Part shown: piece after piece, positions 21,724 through 31,975 of the stretch
How the letters are laid out: each line of letters opens with the position of its first letter
Numbering within the stretch: position 1 is the first letter of the stretch
Assembly: GCA_030867875.1 (NCBI GenBank)
Contig: JAOWCC010000577.1
Coordinates: 75,387,012 to 75,451,011, forward strand
Length of the DNA stretch: 64,000 nucleotides
Reading direction: 5' to 3'
Origin: Actinernus sp. WN-2022
Taxonomy: Eukaryota > Cnidaria > Anthozoa > Actiniaria > Actinernidae
Translations under genes and position numbers: made by a program
The notes under the pieces: generated by a model
Seen by the model: only the letters and a program-made list of their open reading frames with translations
Databases searched by the model: none
Told to the model about the DNA's origin: nothing

Positions 21724-24700
21724 CTAAGATAGTAACTCATCTATGAAATCATCCATGTCTGGAATTATGTCTTTATGCCCATAGGCTAATGTATCGATTC
21801 CGTTTTCTGCAATCCATCGCTTGGAGTCGAATGGTGAGAGAGATACTTTATTCATATGCATGCCATACATTCTATGACCTTCACTTCGAAGCATATCCAT
21901 GTCATGGCGGAATACTTTCTTGTCTAGCAAGCACTCTTTGTATTGCTCATGACGAATGCGATGTTTCACAACTGCCTTCTTCGTACCTTTGGCTTTCCTA
22001 ATCTCTTCGCCACCTACTTTCAAGATCGAGTAGAGCTTTGATCGTAGTCCAACGTATTCAACGATGGGAATACCTCCACATTCATCTTTCATTTTGCCAA
22101 GTACTTTCTTGTTGGATGCGTCGTATGATGGATGGTCTTCGTTGTAGTTGCTTGTATCGTAGAAACGTCCATTGGCTTTCATGTCTGTATAGATGTCTTC
22201 AGTCTCGATGTGTAGTAAAAGACTGTCGGTATCTGTGTAGAGTAGATTACAACGTTGTCCGTACTGCCGATTGAGCTCGTTGTAGTAGAAGTCATACATT
22301 AGATGTTTTGAGAGATCTAGAATCGACATTCCAACGTATACTGGGCGGTTCAGATATAACTTACTTTTGTAATTGTGTACGGCGGCTAGATCATCGTCAA
22401 AGATTGTAGAGCGAGCATAACTAGGTTTATTCAAGAGACGTTGTAGTCTGATTCCTTCTGAGGAGCGAATTAGTTTGACATCTACACGCTTTCGTAGATT
22501 CTCCATTGTCTTACCAAACACACTATTGTTCATCAATTTGTAGAGTTCCTGCTCGAAGGGGCTCTTCGCTTGTTTTCGTAATTCTGTATTCATTTGTATG
22601 TATGGTTCCATCCATGGTGATTGATCGAATCGTATTGCTCTATGGATCTTTTTCAAACGCATGCCAAGAGATATATATAGCTGTAGATTGCGGTAGTGGA
22701 GCACGTATCGCTCTTTATTGTATAAGTTAGGTACAAGCTTTTCCGTTTTCAAGGATCCGTTTCCTTTGTATAGCTCCTCAAATAGATTTGTCTGATACTC
22801 TGAGAACCAAGCTTTATTCACTTGCATTCTTTCAGGAGCTAATGGATAGCTGTTGTGCGTGTCATGAAGTTCTCGAGGATATTCAAGGTCAACTTCTAGG
22901 ATGTAACCTACATCAGAATCAGTTACAAGATTGGTGATTTCTTCTTTCGTTGGCATACACCACTCGAATCCCCCAGTTGGCAGATATTGACTCATGGCCC
23001 ATCCATATAGGTTGTTGGCATCAAGATAGAGTATATAGCTACTTGGCTTATCAGGGTCGAAGTCGGGTATGTTTGGATTGTTTGCCTTGGCATTGCGTTG
23101 AGACACCATGGATATACCGCCACGTAAACCTTTCTCAATGAATAGATGCATGTCGTAGTCGGTTAATAGTTCAAGCTCCACTCCGGTCTTCCTTAACAAT
23201 GCATCCCAAGAGAGACCAGGGCTGGTGTAGTAGTGTGCAGGATCTAATCCGTAGTTTTGCATACATGTTGCCCGAAAGGTCTCAAAGACATCTGCCAGAA
23301 GAAGCACGTCAGTTTGAAGATAAAGATCATGGTAGTCACCTAATGTCTCACAATCAAATACGTTCCAAACTTCTAGTGCATGTTCATAATCTTCGTCAGA
23401 TATGTCCTCTAGGCTTAGCTTACTATAGAACGATTCTTTTGGTGGAAGGGAAGTCTCAGTGAATCTTTCCCAAGAGTCCATGTACTCATATGGATAAACG
23501 CCTTTGCGTAGTAGCAACTTGTTTCTCTCTGGGTCGGGTGTATACTTCATAGTTTGTTGAAAGGTGTCTGGGGTAGAACTCTCTACCAGCTTGTCAAGAG
23601 AGGATGGTAGAAATTGCAAGCTATCGATGAACCGTAGGTTGCCAAGTGAGAATGAAATGTATTTCTCCATATTATTTGGAATGCAAGAGATATCACCCTC
23701 TGTCTTGGAAATAGATTGCATCAGTAGGTGAGAATCATAACCACGTAGATTGTGGAACACGACTGGGATGATAGGTGAGATACGTAATTTGAGATTACAT
23801 ACTTTATGTGCTGCACCTCGAAACTCCCCGGTGATGTGGCAATGATCTCTTACTCTATCACCACCAACTAGTGGCTTCTGACAAATATGACAAATCCTTG
23901 CTTGATTGAAATACCTCTCGTTTTCCCACGACATACATAGCGGTTCGGCTTTTTGGGCTTTGATCTTTCTTTCTTCACTTTGTACACATAGTAGAAAGCG
24001 CTCGATTGTATCCGTACCTCGATATAGTACTGGTGGTTCGCTATGACCGTCAGAACGTACGACGATGTAGGAAAATCCACAGGGAATGTGTTCTTCCGTT
24101 TTCAGCGTATTGCTCTTTCCAGGGTCTTGGGCAGGTCCTTCGATCTTTGTAGTCAAAGCCTCAAGGTCTGCATAGATAACGTAGGGAACTTTGAGCTGTC
24201 TGTGGACGTTCTGAAATGAGACTTTGTTGTTCTCATTGGTGGGCATCTCGATTCGAATGGCTCGATCGTTGACTCCATTACATTCTGGGATGTGCTTCAC
24301 AAGGAGGTCTTTGGTAGTATATCCATGTAGGCATCGTTCGCAGAAGTGCTTCCTACATTTATGTTTTGTCTGATCGAATAGTAGGCGGTTGAAATCCTTG
24401 ATCTGGCAGTAGTGTTGTATACCGCTATCTGGGCACTCTATAAGCAGCATGTTGATGCGTTTTGAGAAGGTCTCCTTCGATATGTGGTGTACAATCAAAC
24501 ACTTTTCCTTTGGATCCCAACCATACACGTTGATTGAGATTTCATTTTGCTTCTCCAAGCGTGGTATTTGCGAAATTGGTGTTGGTGAGTCTACCCCTTC
24601 GCGTTTCGGCCAATCTTCTTTTCGATACTTTGATATTCTCTGAGGGTCTTTTGCAACTGGATGCAGCGTTGCCGTTATCACCCAAAATGCGCAATGGTCA

Positions 24701-25197
24701 TCATAGTTCTTTATATTGATCACGGCTTTCTTATCCGCGATTTCTTTAGGTAGTGGCAAATACGAACCTCCTTGTAGTGGTTGATATCGAGCGATGTTCA
24801 CCCATAGAATGTTGACTTTATCTATGATCCAGTTTGATCCTCGACTGATCCATTTCTCGATGTAGTTATAGATCTGAGCATGCGCTTCTACTATTACTCC
24901 ACGGGTATAAGAACTGTCGGTCAGAACTGCTTGCGAACTCCTAAATGTGCTTGTATCGTATACCGAACCCTCAGGTTTGTCGAGACGGAGAGTTATATTC
25001 AAAGCTAGCTGAACCTTGATGTTATTTAAGTTTTGTAGCTCTTCATTGATCTTTTCGGTAGTCTGCTTTCGCACACCAGCAAGGAAAGCAGCTGGGTCTG
25101 CTTCTAGAGGATTACCGTCGGGAACGTCCATCTTCCATCCATGTAAATAACCCTTAATGCTGGGCACTTGGATAAACGTTAGTACATGTTCAGCCAT
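21724..25197 (-). CDS. DNA polymerase B, protein-primed type, with endonuclease-VII-like zinc insert (right arm)
   Basis: Mirror copy of 16288-19761, with an identical 1157-aa product in which all exonuclease and polymerase motifs are intact. Two complete, undecayed polymerase genes in one insertion imply either a recent insertion or active gene conversion between the arms. Confidence 0.95.
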   Translation of the reverse strand: MAEHVLTFIQVPSIKGYLHGWKMDVPDGNPLEADPAAFLAGVRKQTTEKINEELQNLNNIKVQLALNITLRLDKPEGSVYDTSTFRSSQAVLTDSSYTRGVIVEAHAQIYNYIEKWISRGSNWIIDKVNILWVNIARYQPLQGGSYLPLPKEIADKKAVINIKNYDDHCAFWVITATLHPVAKDPQRISKYRKEDWPKREGVDSPTPISQIPRLEKQNEISINVYGWDPKEKCLIVHHISKETFSKRINMLLIECPDSGIQHYCQIKDFNRLLFDQTKHKCRKHFCERCLHGYTTKDLLVKHIPECNGVNDRAIRIEMPTNENNKVSFQNVHRQLKVPYVIYADLEALTTKIEGPAQDPGKSNTLKTEEHIPCGFSYIVVRSDGHSEPPVLYRGTDTIERFLLCVQSEERKIKAQKAEPLCMSWENERYFNQARICHICQKPLVGGDRVRDHCHITGEFRGAAHKVCNLKLRISPIIPVVFHNLRGYDSHLLMQSISKTEGDISCIPNNMEKYISFSLGNLRFIDSLQFLPSSLDKLVESSTPDTFQQTMKYTPDPERNKLLLRKGVYPYEYMDSWERFTETSLPPKESFYSKLSLEDISDEDYEHALEVWNVFDCETLGDYHDLYLQTDVLLLADVFETFRATCMQNYGLDPAHYYTSPGLSWDALLRKTGVELELLTDYDMHLFIEKGLRGGISMVSQRNAKANNPNIPDFDPDKPSSYILYLDANNLYGWAMSQYLPTGGFEWCMPTKEEITNLVTDSDVGYILEVDLEYPRELHDTHNSYPLAPERMQVNKAWFSEYQTNLFEELYKGNGSLKTEKLVPNLYNKERYVLHYRNLQLYISLGMRLKKIHRAIRFDQSPWMEPYIQMNTELRKQAKSPFEQELYKLMNNSVFGKTMENLRKRVDVKLIRSSEGIRLQRLLNKPSYARSTIFDDDLAAVHNYKSKLYLNRPVYVGMSILDLSKHLMYDFYYNELNRQYGQRCNLLYTDTDSLLLHIETEDIYTDMKANGRFYDTSNYNEDHPSYDASNKKVLGKMKDECGGIPIVEYVGLRSKLYSILKVGGEEIRKAKGTKKAVVKHRIRHEQYKECLLDKKVFRHDMDMLRSEGHRMYGMHMNKVSLSPFDSKRWIAENGIDTLAYGHKDIIPDMDDFIDELLS

Positions 25198-25241
25198 TCT
25201 CACAAATGAAGTCCTAAGGTGGTACTATATATTAATGTAGT

Positions 25242-25297
25242 TATATGTTTAACAGGGACTATCATGTTGAGTGAAAAGCAAGGTCCAGCATCTAACA
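25242..25297 (-). promoter_or_regulatory. Repeated intergenic cassette, copy 2 (right arm)
   Basis: Mirror of 16188-16243. It lies 45 bp before the polymerase start at 25197 on the minus strand. Confidence 0.6.
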
Positions 25298-25588
25298 GAT
25301 AATGAAATTTGTGTTGGGACAGTTCTTCTTCTTATGTCTCCATAAATTGGCGCAACAGCTTAGCTCTCTTCCGCAATTCTCACAAATGTATTGCTTTGGA
25401 GTCTTAACGCAGGGGGTCTTACGATCTTCTAGGTGATGTTTCAGACGTCCACTCCACTGAAATACTCTTCCACACTTTTCACAAATGTATTGCTTTGGAG
25501 TTTTAACGCATGGGGTCTTGCGATCTTCTAGGTGATGTTTCAGGTGCTGACTCCTCTTAAATACTCTTCCACACTTTTCACATTCCAT
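25292..25588 (-). CDS. Three-finger C2HC zinc-finger protein (right arm)
   Basis: Mirror copy of 15897-16193, with an identical 98-aa product of three Cys-x2-Cys...His...Cys units, the third diverged. Confidence 0.8.
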   Translation of the reverse strand: MECEKCGRVFKRSQHLKHHLEDRKTPCVKTPKQYICEKCGRVFQWSGRLKHHLEDRKTPCVKTPKQYICENCGRELSCCANLWRHKKKNCPNTNFIIC

Positions 25589-25617
25589 CTAATATGGTTT
25601 ATATATCTTAGTAAATC

Positions 25618-25674
25618 TATATGTTTAACAGGGACTATCATGTTGAGTGAAAAGCAAGGGTCCAACATCTAACA
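25618..25674 (-). promoter_or_regulatory. Repeated intergenic cassette, copy 1 (right arm)
   Basis: Mirror of 15811-15867, upstream of the zinc-finger gene on the minus strand. Confidence 0.6.
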
Positions 25675-25739
25675 AAGGAAATACTATAATGTATTCGTTC
25701 GTGGTTGACGTTTGGCATTGCTATGCTTCGCCTGTTGGT

Positions 25740-26648
25740 CTACATTCGTTGCCAGAGACAATCCTCTCCTCGGTCACATCGGCATGCCTCCTGGAGTGCT
25801 TGCAATTTCATGAATACTCGAATACACCAGTAGAAAGACATGTTGTCATTGCATTCGATGTTACACACTGCTTTGTTGGATAGAATCTCCTTTGGTAACT
25901 GTACCAGGCACTCTTGCGGCTTTGGGATTTCGATATCGTACGTGGGTTGCGCCTCCTCTTTGGCTTCTTCGTCGTGATCTTGCCTTTCTAGTATGCACGT
26001 TTCGCTGTGGGTTCTATGGTCTTCGGATCCACAGCGGCACGTAGTGTCGAGGGGCTCGGCTGCCGCTGCTTGTGTGCCGCCCTCCGGTTCCATCGAGTTT
26101 GCAGGCTGTTGCTCGTAGAATCCTGGTTGTAGAAACCGTTCGTAGTTTTCTGGTAGTAGAAGCCGGTCGAAGGATACGAAGCCGGACCTGCCAACTTTGT
26201 GGACTCGCATATCCACGATGTCTTTTATGTATCCGTTGATTAGGAAATAGTGGTACTGCATCCTACAGATCTCGCGAAGCTGTCTAGGAAAGTCCCGTAG
26301 ATGGACGAATGTGTAGTACCGTTTTGCATATTTTGCCCCTACCAAGATCTTGTATTCTTTGTGGGATAGAAATAGGTCTGGACGGTCTCGTAGTAGCTCT
26401 TTGAGAATGTCTAGAAACTCACCACTTGGGTCTTGCATGGCAAGAGGTAGAGGAGGTGGAGGTGGAGGAATTGGAATTAAGGGAGATGGAGGTGGAGGAA
26501 TTGGAATTAAGGGAGTCTCCTCTCCTTGCTGGATCTTTTTGTATCGTTTATGTCCAATGTTGTATCTCCTTCTAGCTTCTCTGTATCCTAGCCCGCCTGT
26601 TCGTATCTCCGTGTAGGCTGAGGGTGGAATTTCGCTTTTTCCTGGCAT
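25740..26648 (-). CDS. HTH-like protein with C-terminal segment related to the PolB N-terminus (right arm)
   Basis: Mirror copy of 14837-15745, with an identical 302-aa product from the ATG at 26648. The open frame extends upstream to a GTG at 26711, which I do not take as the start. Confidence 0.75.
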   Translation of the reverse strand: MPGKSEIPPSAYTEIRTGGLGYREARRRYNIGHKRYKKIQQGEETPLIPIPPPPSPLIPIPPPPPPLPLAMQDPSGEFLDILKELLRDRPDLFLSHKEYKILVGAKYAKRYYTFVHLRDFPRQLREICRMQYHYFLINGYIKDIVDMRVHKVGRSGFVSFDRLLLPENYERFLQPGFYEQQPANSMEPEGGTQAAAAEPLDTTCRCGSEDHRTHSETCILERQDHDEEAKEEAQPTYDIEIPKPQECLVQLPKEILSNKAVCNIECNDNMSFYWCIRVFMKLQALQEACRCDRGEDCLWQRM

Positions 26649-26932
26649 CTCGATAGATGTATTCCTACCGATATATACATATGTTCTCATTTGTTCAACA
26701 GGTGTTCCCACCTGGCACAGTTGGGTCCAAAACGGACAATTGTCATATTTTCAATGCGTCCCTACGTTTGCTCTAATCCAGAATAATGCGCCATTCGTTT
26801 TTTCGTGTTGTTTTTGTTTTTTTGCATTGAATTCACTTTTTGACTTTCTTGTGTCATTTGTTGCTTTTCTTGTACAACAATCGTTGTTTTCGACGTTGAA
26901 AGTGCGCCAGACCCCCCACTTTACATACTACT
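26649..26932 (-). repeat. Outer terminal non-coding region of right arm
   Basis: Mirror of 14553-14836, ending CTTTACATACTACT at the insertion boundary. Confidence 0.55.
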
Positions 26933-26937
26933 GTTTT
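26933..26937 (+). repeat. Target-site duplication, right copy (GTTTT)
   Basis: Direct repeat of 14548-14552, immediately outside the palindrome. Confidence 0.65.
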
Positions 26938-27271
26938 ACATATCAGGCTTTGACGAGTTGAATTCCCTCCCATCCGAAATACGAGATTCGAACTCATTAG
27001 CCAATTTTAAAGAGCATTTTACTCTTTAACTTTTTAGATTTCTGATTGTATACACATTTTTATCAATTTTTACTTGGATAGTTACAACTAATTAATAACA
27101 ATGATTATCTAAACTTTATTTTACTTTATTAGTTATGTTACGCAGGGCCCCATTGAAAAAAACTGATCTCCTCGGAGATATGGGCACCCTGTCTAAACAT
27201 AGTTGTTATTATATTATTATTATGTGGAAACTCTGACTTAAGAAAATACGAGTACAGTTAACGATTTGTAT

Positions 27272-27432
27272 TGGTTATCAAATAGGAACGAGTGAAATTA
27301 GGGATAAATTTCACGCGTGTTTGTTAAAATCGAAGTAATTTCCCGAGCCGCTTCTGCGAGGGAAATTACGTAGATTTTGACAAACACAAGTGACATTTAT
27401 CCCTAATTTGACGAGTCACTATTTGATTACCA
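27272..27432. repeat. Foldback MITE-like element
   Basis: TGGTTATCAAATAG...GGGATAAATTTCAC on the left pairs with GTGACATTTATCCC...CTATTTGATTACCA on the right, around a GAGCCGCTTCTGCGAGG centre at about 27352. The pairing is imperfect and there is no coding capacity. Confidence 0.55.
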
Positions 27433-27704
27433 TTAATATTATGGAGGGCAAATTACGATCCAGAAAAACATTATTTTAAGCGCGTGTAGACGGCGTTTGA
27501 AATTTCACATGTGAAATTACAAATTACGCGTGAAATGTCAAGTTTAAATTAGGGATTAATTTGTCCTTTATGGTATTAGACACGAAATGGAAATGGCCAG
27601 TTATATTAAACAGCGCCCAAATGGCGAACTCGTGGATGTAAAGTGTATTTTAGTGTGTTCTCAAGAGTAAACATGTGGAAGTGTTCAAAGTTCAACTGAG
27701 CCTG

Positions 27705-28400
27705 TCACCACTAAGTTATTTATGGAGACCCAATACCATGTCTGTCAAAGTTTGAGCCGCCTGCCATTAGAAATGAGGGAGATATGGGCATGTACTCAAA
27801 CTCACGTGACCGATGCAGGGTCTTAAAATAACTGGTGGAAGGTAATGCCTTTACATTCGATTTACATAATCCAACAGCAAAAGGTTAGACCTTCACGTCT
27901 TCTTGGACAAGGACGTAAAATCGTAGGAGTAAGTCAACAGAGGACCATGTGGAAGACTACTGAGCTACATGTTAGCGGTAAACGTGTTACCTTCTATAAA
28001 TAGTGACGTGAAGTTTAACAAAGTTTCCATTGTTGGTATGGCTCAGTTACAATGTATATAAGGAGAAGTTAAAGTGACACTACGATCAAATTTTGACATC
28101 TCAATGTTTTTGCATATTCATAAAGTAGAGTTGCTATGTTATTAGCGGAGAGGAACGGTTTAGGGAGAAACGGCTAAAAAATAACTAGGAGGGCAAGAGA
28201 AATGTGCAGAAAAACTAGGAAGGCAGGAGAATTTAGCATACAGGGAGGAAGGAGAAAATGGGATATACATTCATACTCTCGGGAGAAATGTTTAAAACTC
28301 ACTAGGGAGGAGGGAGATTTTGAACTCCGAGTATATATTGAATCTAAACGTTCGCCATGACTGGAGGCCGTTCGCTTTGTTCAGCTTTATTCAGGAATTG
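27705..28400. repeat. Dispersed repeat, copy A (uninterrupted)
   Basis: About 700 bp sharing long stretches with 45107-45603 plus 47791-48118, for example CATTAGAAATGAGGGAGATA and GGAGAAACGGCTAAAAA. Copy A preserves the empty site CATAAAGTAGAGTTGCTATG (28120-28139) that is split in copy B by a 2.2-kb transposon. No gene is seen. Confidence 0.7.
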
Positions 28401-28429
28401 ATGCCATACACGCCACGCTCACCTGCACA

Positions 28430-28585
28430 TTTATATAGCGAAAATCTATATGAATATATTCAATTGCGCTTCACAAGGTTATTTTTGTGATAGGACTGCT
28501 ATTGTGACGCAATGTGCTGCCGTGCAGTTTACAATCATGAGTGATTGTTAGTACCTCAGAATACCAGGCTGTTGTGTCGAAAGAC
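28430..28585. repeat. Dispersed repeat, inverted relative to 32541-32700
   Basis: Contains TTTACAATCATGAGTGATTG and TACCTCAGAATACCAGGCTG. The reverse complement is at 32541-32700 with about 90% agreement by eye. The pair brackets the recombinase gene, but I see no target duplication joining them. Confidence 0.55.
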
Positions 28586-28674
28586 AATCCTCTACTCTTT
28601 CTCGAAATAACACGTCCCCTCGTATAGATTAGAAGAGAAAGGAGACAAAGCCAACGACTTATACGTCCCCGCCC

Positions 28675-28760
28675 AAGGACGCGGCTGGGATTCGAACATC
28701 CGACCTCCAGCACTCTAGACCGTGCTCTACCAACTGAGCTAATCATTAAGGCGGTCACAC
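28675..28760 (-). mobile_element. tRNA-derived SINE head
   Basis: On the minus strand TTAGCTCAGTTGGTAGAGCA (A box) and GATGTTCGAATCCCAGCC (B box) have tRNA spacing. The anticodon stem does not pair properly and no CCA-ready acceptor stem is seen, so this is a SINE or tRNA relic with an internal RNA polymerase III promoter rather than a working tRNA gene. Confidence 0.6.
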
Positions 28761-29035
28761 AATGACTGGGAGGCATATTTCTACTAAAAACCTCTTCGCG
28801 TACACAAGAGAAAGTTATATTTATTCTTGAGAGGTTCGCGCGAAAAAAGTAGCCACACACATGAAAATTAGTCACGATGGTTGTCGTGTTGCGCGTATAA
28901 CATCACTTCCGCTGAATAAAGGAACGGCTTCCAGTAATGGAGGACAGGTTCTTCAAATTTATCTCCCTCCTCAAATTTTCTGGTTTAACTTGCTCATTTT
29001 GGGAGTATTTTTTACTAATTTGGATATTTCGGCTA

Positions 29036-29262
29036 GATTGCAGAATACCCCACCACTTCGAAAGATCACTTGAAAAGCCTTTACAAATTGTGAAAAATTA
29101 ACCATTTAGCTAAAGTGTATTTAGTCAGACTTGTTCTATGAATGATTTGGGGTTGAAAATGGGTAGGAATGTTTTAATTGCCGGGTTAGGTTTTTAGAAG
29201 GTTTGTTTGAAAATTTTAGAAAATGCATTATTAATGAACCAAGTGTGGGGTATTCTGCAATC
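29036..29262. mobile_element. MITE family copy 1 (GCAGAATACCCC ends)
   Basis: About 227 bp with terminal inverted repeats GATTGCAGAATACCCCACC / GTGTGGGGTATTCTGCAATC. Related copies are at 43809-44033 and 54057-54281. Internal sequence is shared with copy 2 (for example CGAAAGATCACTTGAAAAGC). It is non-coding. Confidence 0.75.
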
Positions 29263-29474
29263 GCATATTTCTAACGCTGATTGACCTATTTATACTAAAA
29301 AGAGTGGCAAATCGAAATGGTAATTGTTCGTCGTAATAAGATGGAAATATATAAAAAAGCGTATGGAGTATGACTCGAATCAACCATCGATTTTCATTAA
29401 CACTTCCAACTTCTAATCCCTCGGCACAACACTATCAGATATTGAAATGATAAAGAAAAAATACCAATAAGGAT

Positions 29475-31144
29475 TTAATAAGAATTTACAGTGTTTACTG
29501 AAATGTTAAAATGACCTCCAGTTATATTTGCTCCCTCAAAGAATTTCAACATAGTTGGCATTGCAGTGTTTGGTGAGCTCGCGCCATGACTGAAAGTGCG
29601 TTTTTGCAGGGTTTTTGATTCGGTGCAACTCAGAATTTGTGACATGTTACGTTGTTGCTCTAGATTAACAGTACTGTAGTTATTAACACTTTGTAAGTTT
29701 TTATGGCCACTTAACTGCATAATATGCGTCGGAGGGATGTCATTATCGTTGAGTTTTTGCATCATGCGTTTGCGAGCACTGTGAGTTGTAAGCCGCTCGT
29801 TGGAAAGATCAGCTTTCGCCGCCATTGTCTTCATAAGAGAATTCAGTTTATTAACTCCCATCGGGACTGACTTGAACCAGTTCTTGTTTGACATTTCCTG
29901 TTGGGAATTCCTCGTGTGATTAATCCCCAGATAGAACGGTGCATCGGCATCGAGCATATTTTCTGGTCGCTTTTGACGATAGATTTTGCATACAGCCACT
30001 GGATCACGCTCTGTTTCCGTCGAGAACATTTTCGGAGTCACTTTACGGTATTCTTCCCCTTTTGAATCCTGGCAAAGTTTTACACCTCCCCAGCACATTT
30101 CTCTGTGTTCTTGACAACCACGTAATCCGAAATGGACGGTATTGTTCAGCCACATTGTGTTCAACATTGACTCAGCTGATGAAACACCCAGGATATTTTT
30201 GTCGAAGAGAATATCAAGTTCACTGTCAGTTAACGGTACTGCGGCTTTATCTTTGTTCCCTTTGCCTAATTTTTTCAATTCTTTTTGCTTTGACTGCAAA
30301 GATTTTCAAGTGAGCTCAAATTCTCTATCGGTGATAATACTCGCAGGATAATTATTTCGCTTTAGGTGTCTCTCGAAACTCGCTATCAAACTTCTCAGGC
30401 TTGTTGGTTCGTATTCTGCTCCATCTTTACGCCTGACGGAACGAATAAACTCTGCTAGGTATCTATTGAGATCAAATGTCAAACCCACAACAACTTCAAA
30501 TTACAATATAAGTTGTTTCTACTTGAAAACCAGACCTAATTTGCATTGTATTTGTAAATATTAAATGTAAATTTAGATTATCAGTATTACCAAATTTATT
30601 GTAAATTAATTCTTAGATTGGGTTTATTATACAAAGGTTTTTATATAAGTAATTTCCTATCTCTCTTATATATATACATTTTTTTTTTTCCACTCCATTT
30701 TTTTGTTCCTTTTCTCAACCATGTTTAAACTCACTTTCAATCATATATGTATTTAAAAAAAATTAAGTGACTGCAACATTTGGTAATTCTCCTCATTTAG
30801 TTTCTTCATGGTAGTGGCCAACTCGAAAGCTTTTGCTCCTTTGGCCACTACGCACATTTCCTGGAAATTGTAACCTTGAATACCTATTTTATTTTTTCTC
30901 CACTCTTTCCTACTAATTGTTAAAACTGAACTTGTAAATAGTGCAAAATAAAATTAAACTTGAACTTGAACTTCAGCTCTTGCGGGGTTATTTCGTGGAG
31001 TTCTCGTTCTTCGTTTTGAGATGTCAAAAACTTTTTAAGTAATCTTACGTCTCGCTCCGTTTTTTCCTTCGTGTTTCTGTTTTCAAGGCTATTCACGTAA
31101 TCTTCCACGGAAATATCGAAGTTGGCGAATCGATTCTCTTCCAT
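29475..31144 (-). pseudogene. Crypton / KIAA1958-type tyrosine recombinase, broken
   Basis: Three minus-strand segments make up the gene. 31144-30975 is an N-terminal helical region starting MEENRFANFD. 30488-30306 continues with LNRYLAEFIRSVRRKDGAEY. 30299-29475 holds the catalytic core. The recombinase tetrad is visible: Arg in FGLRGCQEHR, His-x-x-Arg in THSARKRM, His in LSGHKNLQ, and the Tyr nucleophile in VNNYSTVN. Such enzymes cut and join DNA through a 3'-phosphotyrosine. Two defects stop this copy: an in-frame TGA at 30302-30300 (CGA-to-TGA type change) and an insertion of about 480 bp between the first two segments. It could be a decayed Crypton or a decayed relative of a domesticated KIAA1958-like gene. 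Confidence 0.75.
30489..30972 (+). mobile_element. Short retroelement insertion splitting the recombinase gene
   Basis: AT-rich and non-coding. It ends on the plus strand with AAATTAAACTTGAACTTG-type short repeats, like the 3' tail of a SINE or LINE. It interrupts the recombinase reading frame between the residues QEL and NRYLAEF. Exact ends are uncertain by 10-20 bases. Confidence 0.5.
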
Positions 31145-31304
31145 TTTTCCGAATTTTAGGTCACTTTTGGTAGAGAAAAACTTATCTTTGGTCAAACAAA
31201 CAACTCCTCCATTCTCGTTGAATGAATGAATGAAGCGAGGCGCCGCTGCTGAGACACAGCACAGACAGCGGGAAACCCCCTGGCACTGGAGAAACATCGT
31301 TCGC

Positions 31305-31385
31305 GAATTCTGATTGGACGAACGATTTTTGTCACACGTGAAAAATGTCGTTCGAGGCCTCTGATTGGCTAGAACCCATTTCCGT
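31305..31385 (-). promoter_or_regulatory. CCAAT-box promoter-like region of the recombinase gene
   Basis: Two inverted CCAAT boxes (GATTGG at 31311 and 31360) and two CGTTCG-containing near-repeats (ACATCGTTCG, ATGTCGTTCG) lie 160-240 bp upstream of the recombinase ATG. Orientation and function are inferred. Confidence 0.35.
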
Positions 31386-31924
31386 ACTAACATTTACAGC
31401 ATGGCTTTTCAGTGAGTATGTCTCAGTATGTATATAATAAACAACACTTCCTAATGACCCGAGAATACGGCGGCCATGTTTAATCCAAGGAGAATAAAAA
31501 CCTTTGTTTTAGACCCGTGAACTCGTTCTGAAACTGCTCAGTACGAGGCTACGCGTGGGAAATCTATTGTTTCAAGCCAACATGGCCGCCATATGATAAA
31601 AGCTAATTCGCGCGTGTGACAAGCTCTTTCCATCACTCATTCTTTATGTTAATCAGGAATTCGAAATACCTCGAAAACGAACCCCTAATAAACACTTGAA
31701 TTCCTGTTTGAAATAGTGCTTCAAGGCCGTGATCGACCTTCAGCACATGGGAGAATTATATTCTATATAAAATATACGTTTGTTGTGCACCAGATCAGAA
31801 ATTGCAGGAATCTCTCAGCCAAATGTCAAATGATTAGCGTCGTATGGGCTACTAAGTTTTGGAATTAAAGTGATCAACATGATTCAACACTCTTATCCGT
31901 GAGTCACCCATGGGCACGTATGAT

Positions 31925-31975
31925 TAAACATGACGATCGGGTATAAAGGCCATGGCCAGACCACAGACACCTTCA
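31925..31975 (+). promoter_or_regulatory. TATA-type promoter candidate without recognised gene
   Basis: GGGTATAAAGGCC at 31939-31951, followed about 30 bases on by CAGACACCTTCAGTTGTCAC. The downstream frame (31977-32369) has no recognised domain. The promoter may belong to a retroelement LTR or an unrecognised gene. Confidence 0.3.

Larger units (their letters stand above)
14553..26932. mobile_element. 12.4-kb palindromic DNA-polymerase-B element (two head-to-head 6.19-kb units)
   Basis: Position x on the left pairs with 41485-x on the right. All four gene products are identical in both arms, and every non-coding stretch I compared is also identical. The palindrome begins AGTAGTATGTAAAG at 14553 and ends with its complement at 26932. 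The next bases (14552 and 26933) break the symmetry. A GTTTT direct repeat flanks both ends, consistent with insertion of the whole palindrome. Each arm codes, from the outside inward, for an HTH-like protein, a C2HC zinc-finger protein, a PolB and an HTH/coiled-coil/membrane protein. No integrase, capsid, packaging ATPase or protease gene is visible, which separates it from typical Polintons/Mavericks. AG...CT ends and a short target duplication resemble those made by retroviral-type integrases. Assembly error is the main alternative, but the unrelated flanks and the shared GTTTT argue against it. Confidence 0.85.

Noticed and set aside
14869..26616. Gly-rich antisense frames at 14869-15135 and 26350-26616
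   Set aside because: They are the complement of the proline-rich linker of the 302-aa protein.
14553..26932. The palindrome as a simple assembly artefact
   Set aside because: A fold-back artefact would also mirror the flanks. Here 14552 and 26933 start unrelated sequence and share only GTTTT. It is still the first thing to verify with reads.
28675..28760. Functional tRNA gene
   Set aside because: A and B boxes are present, but the anticodon and acceptor stems do not pair. A SINE head is more likely.
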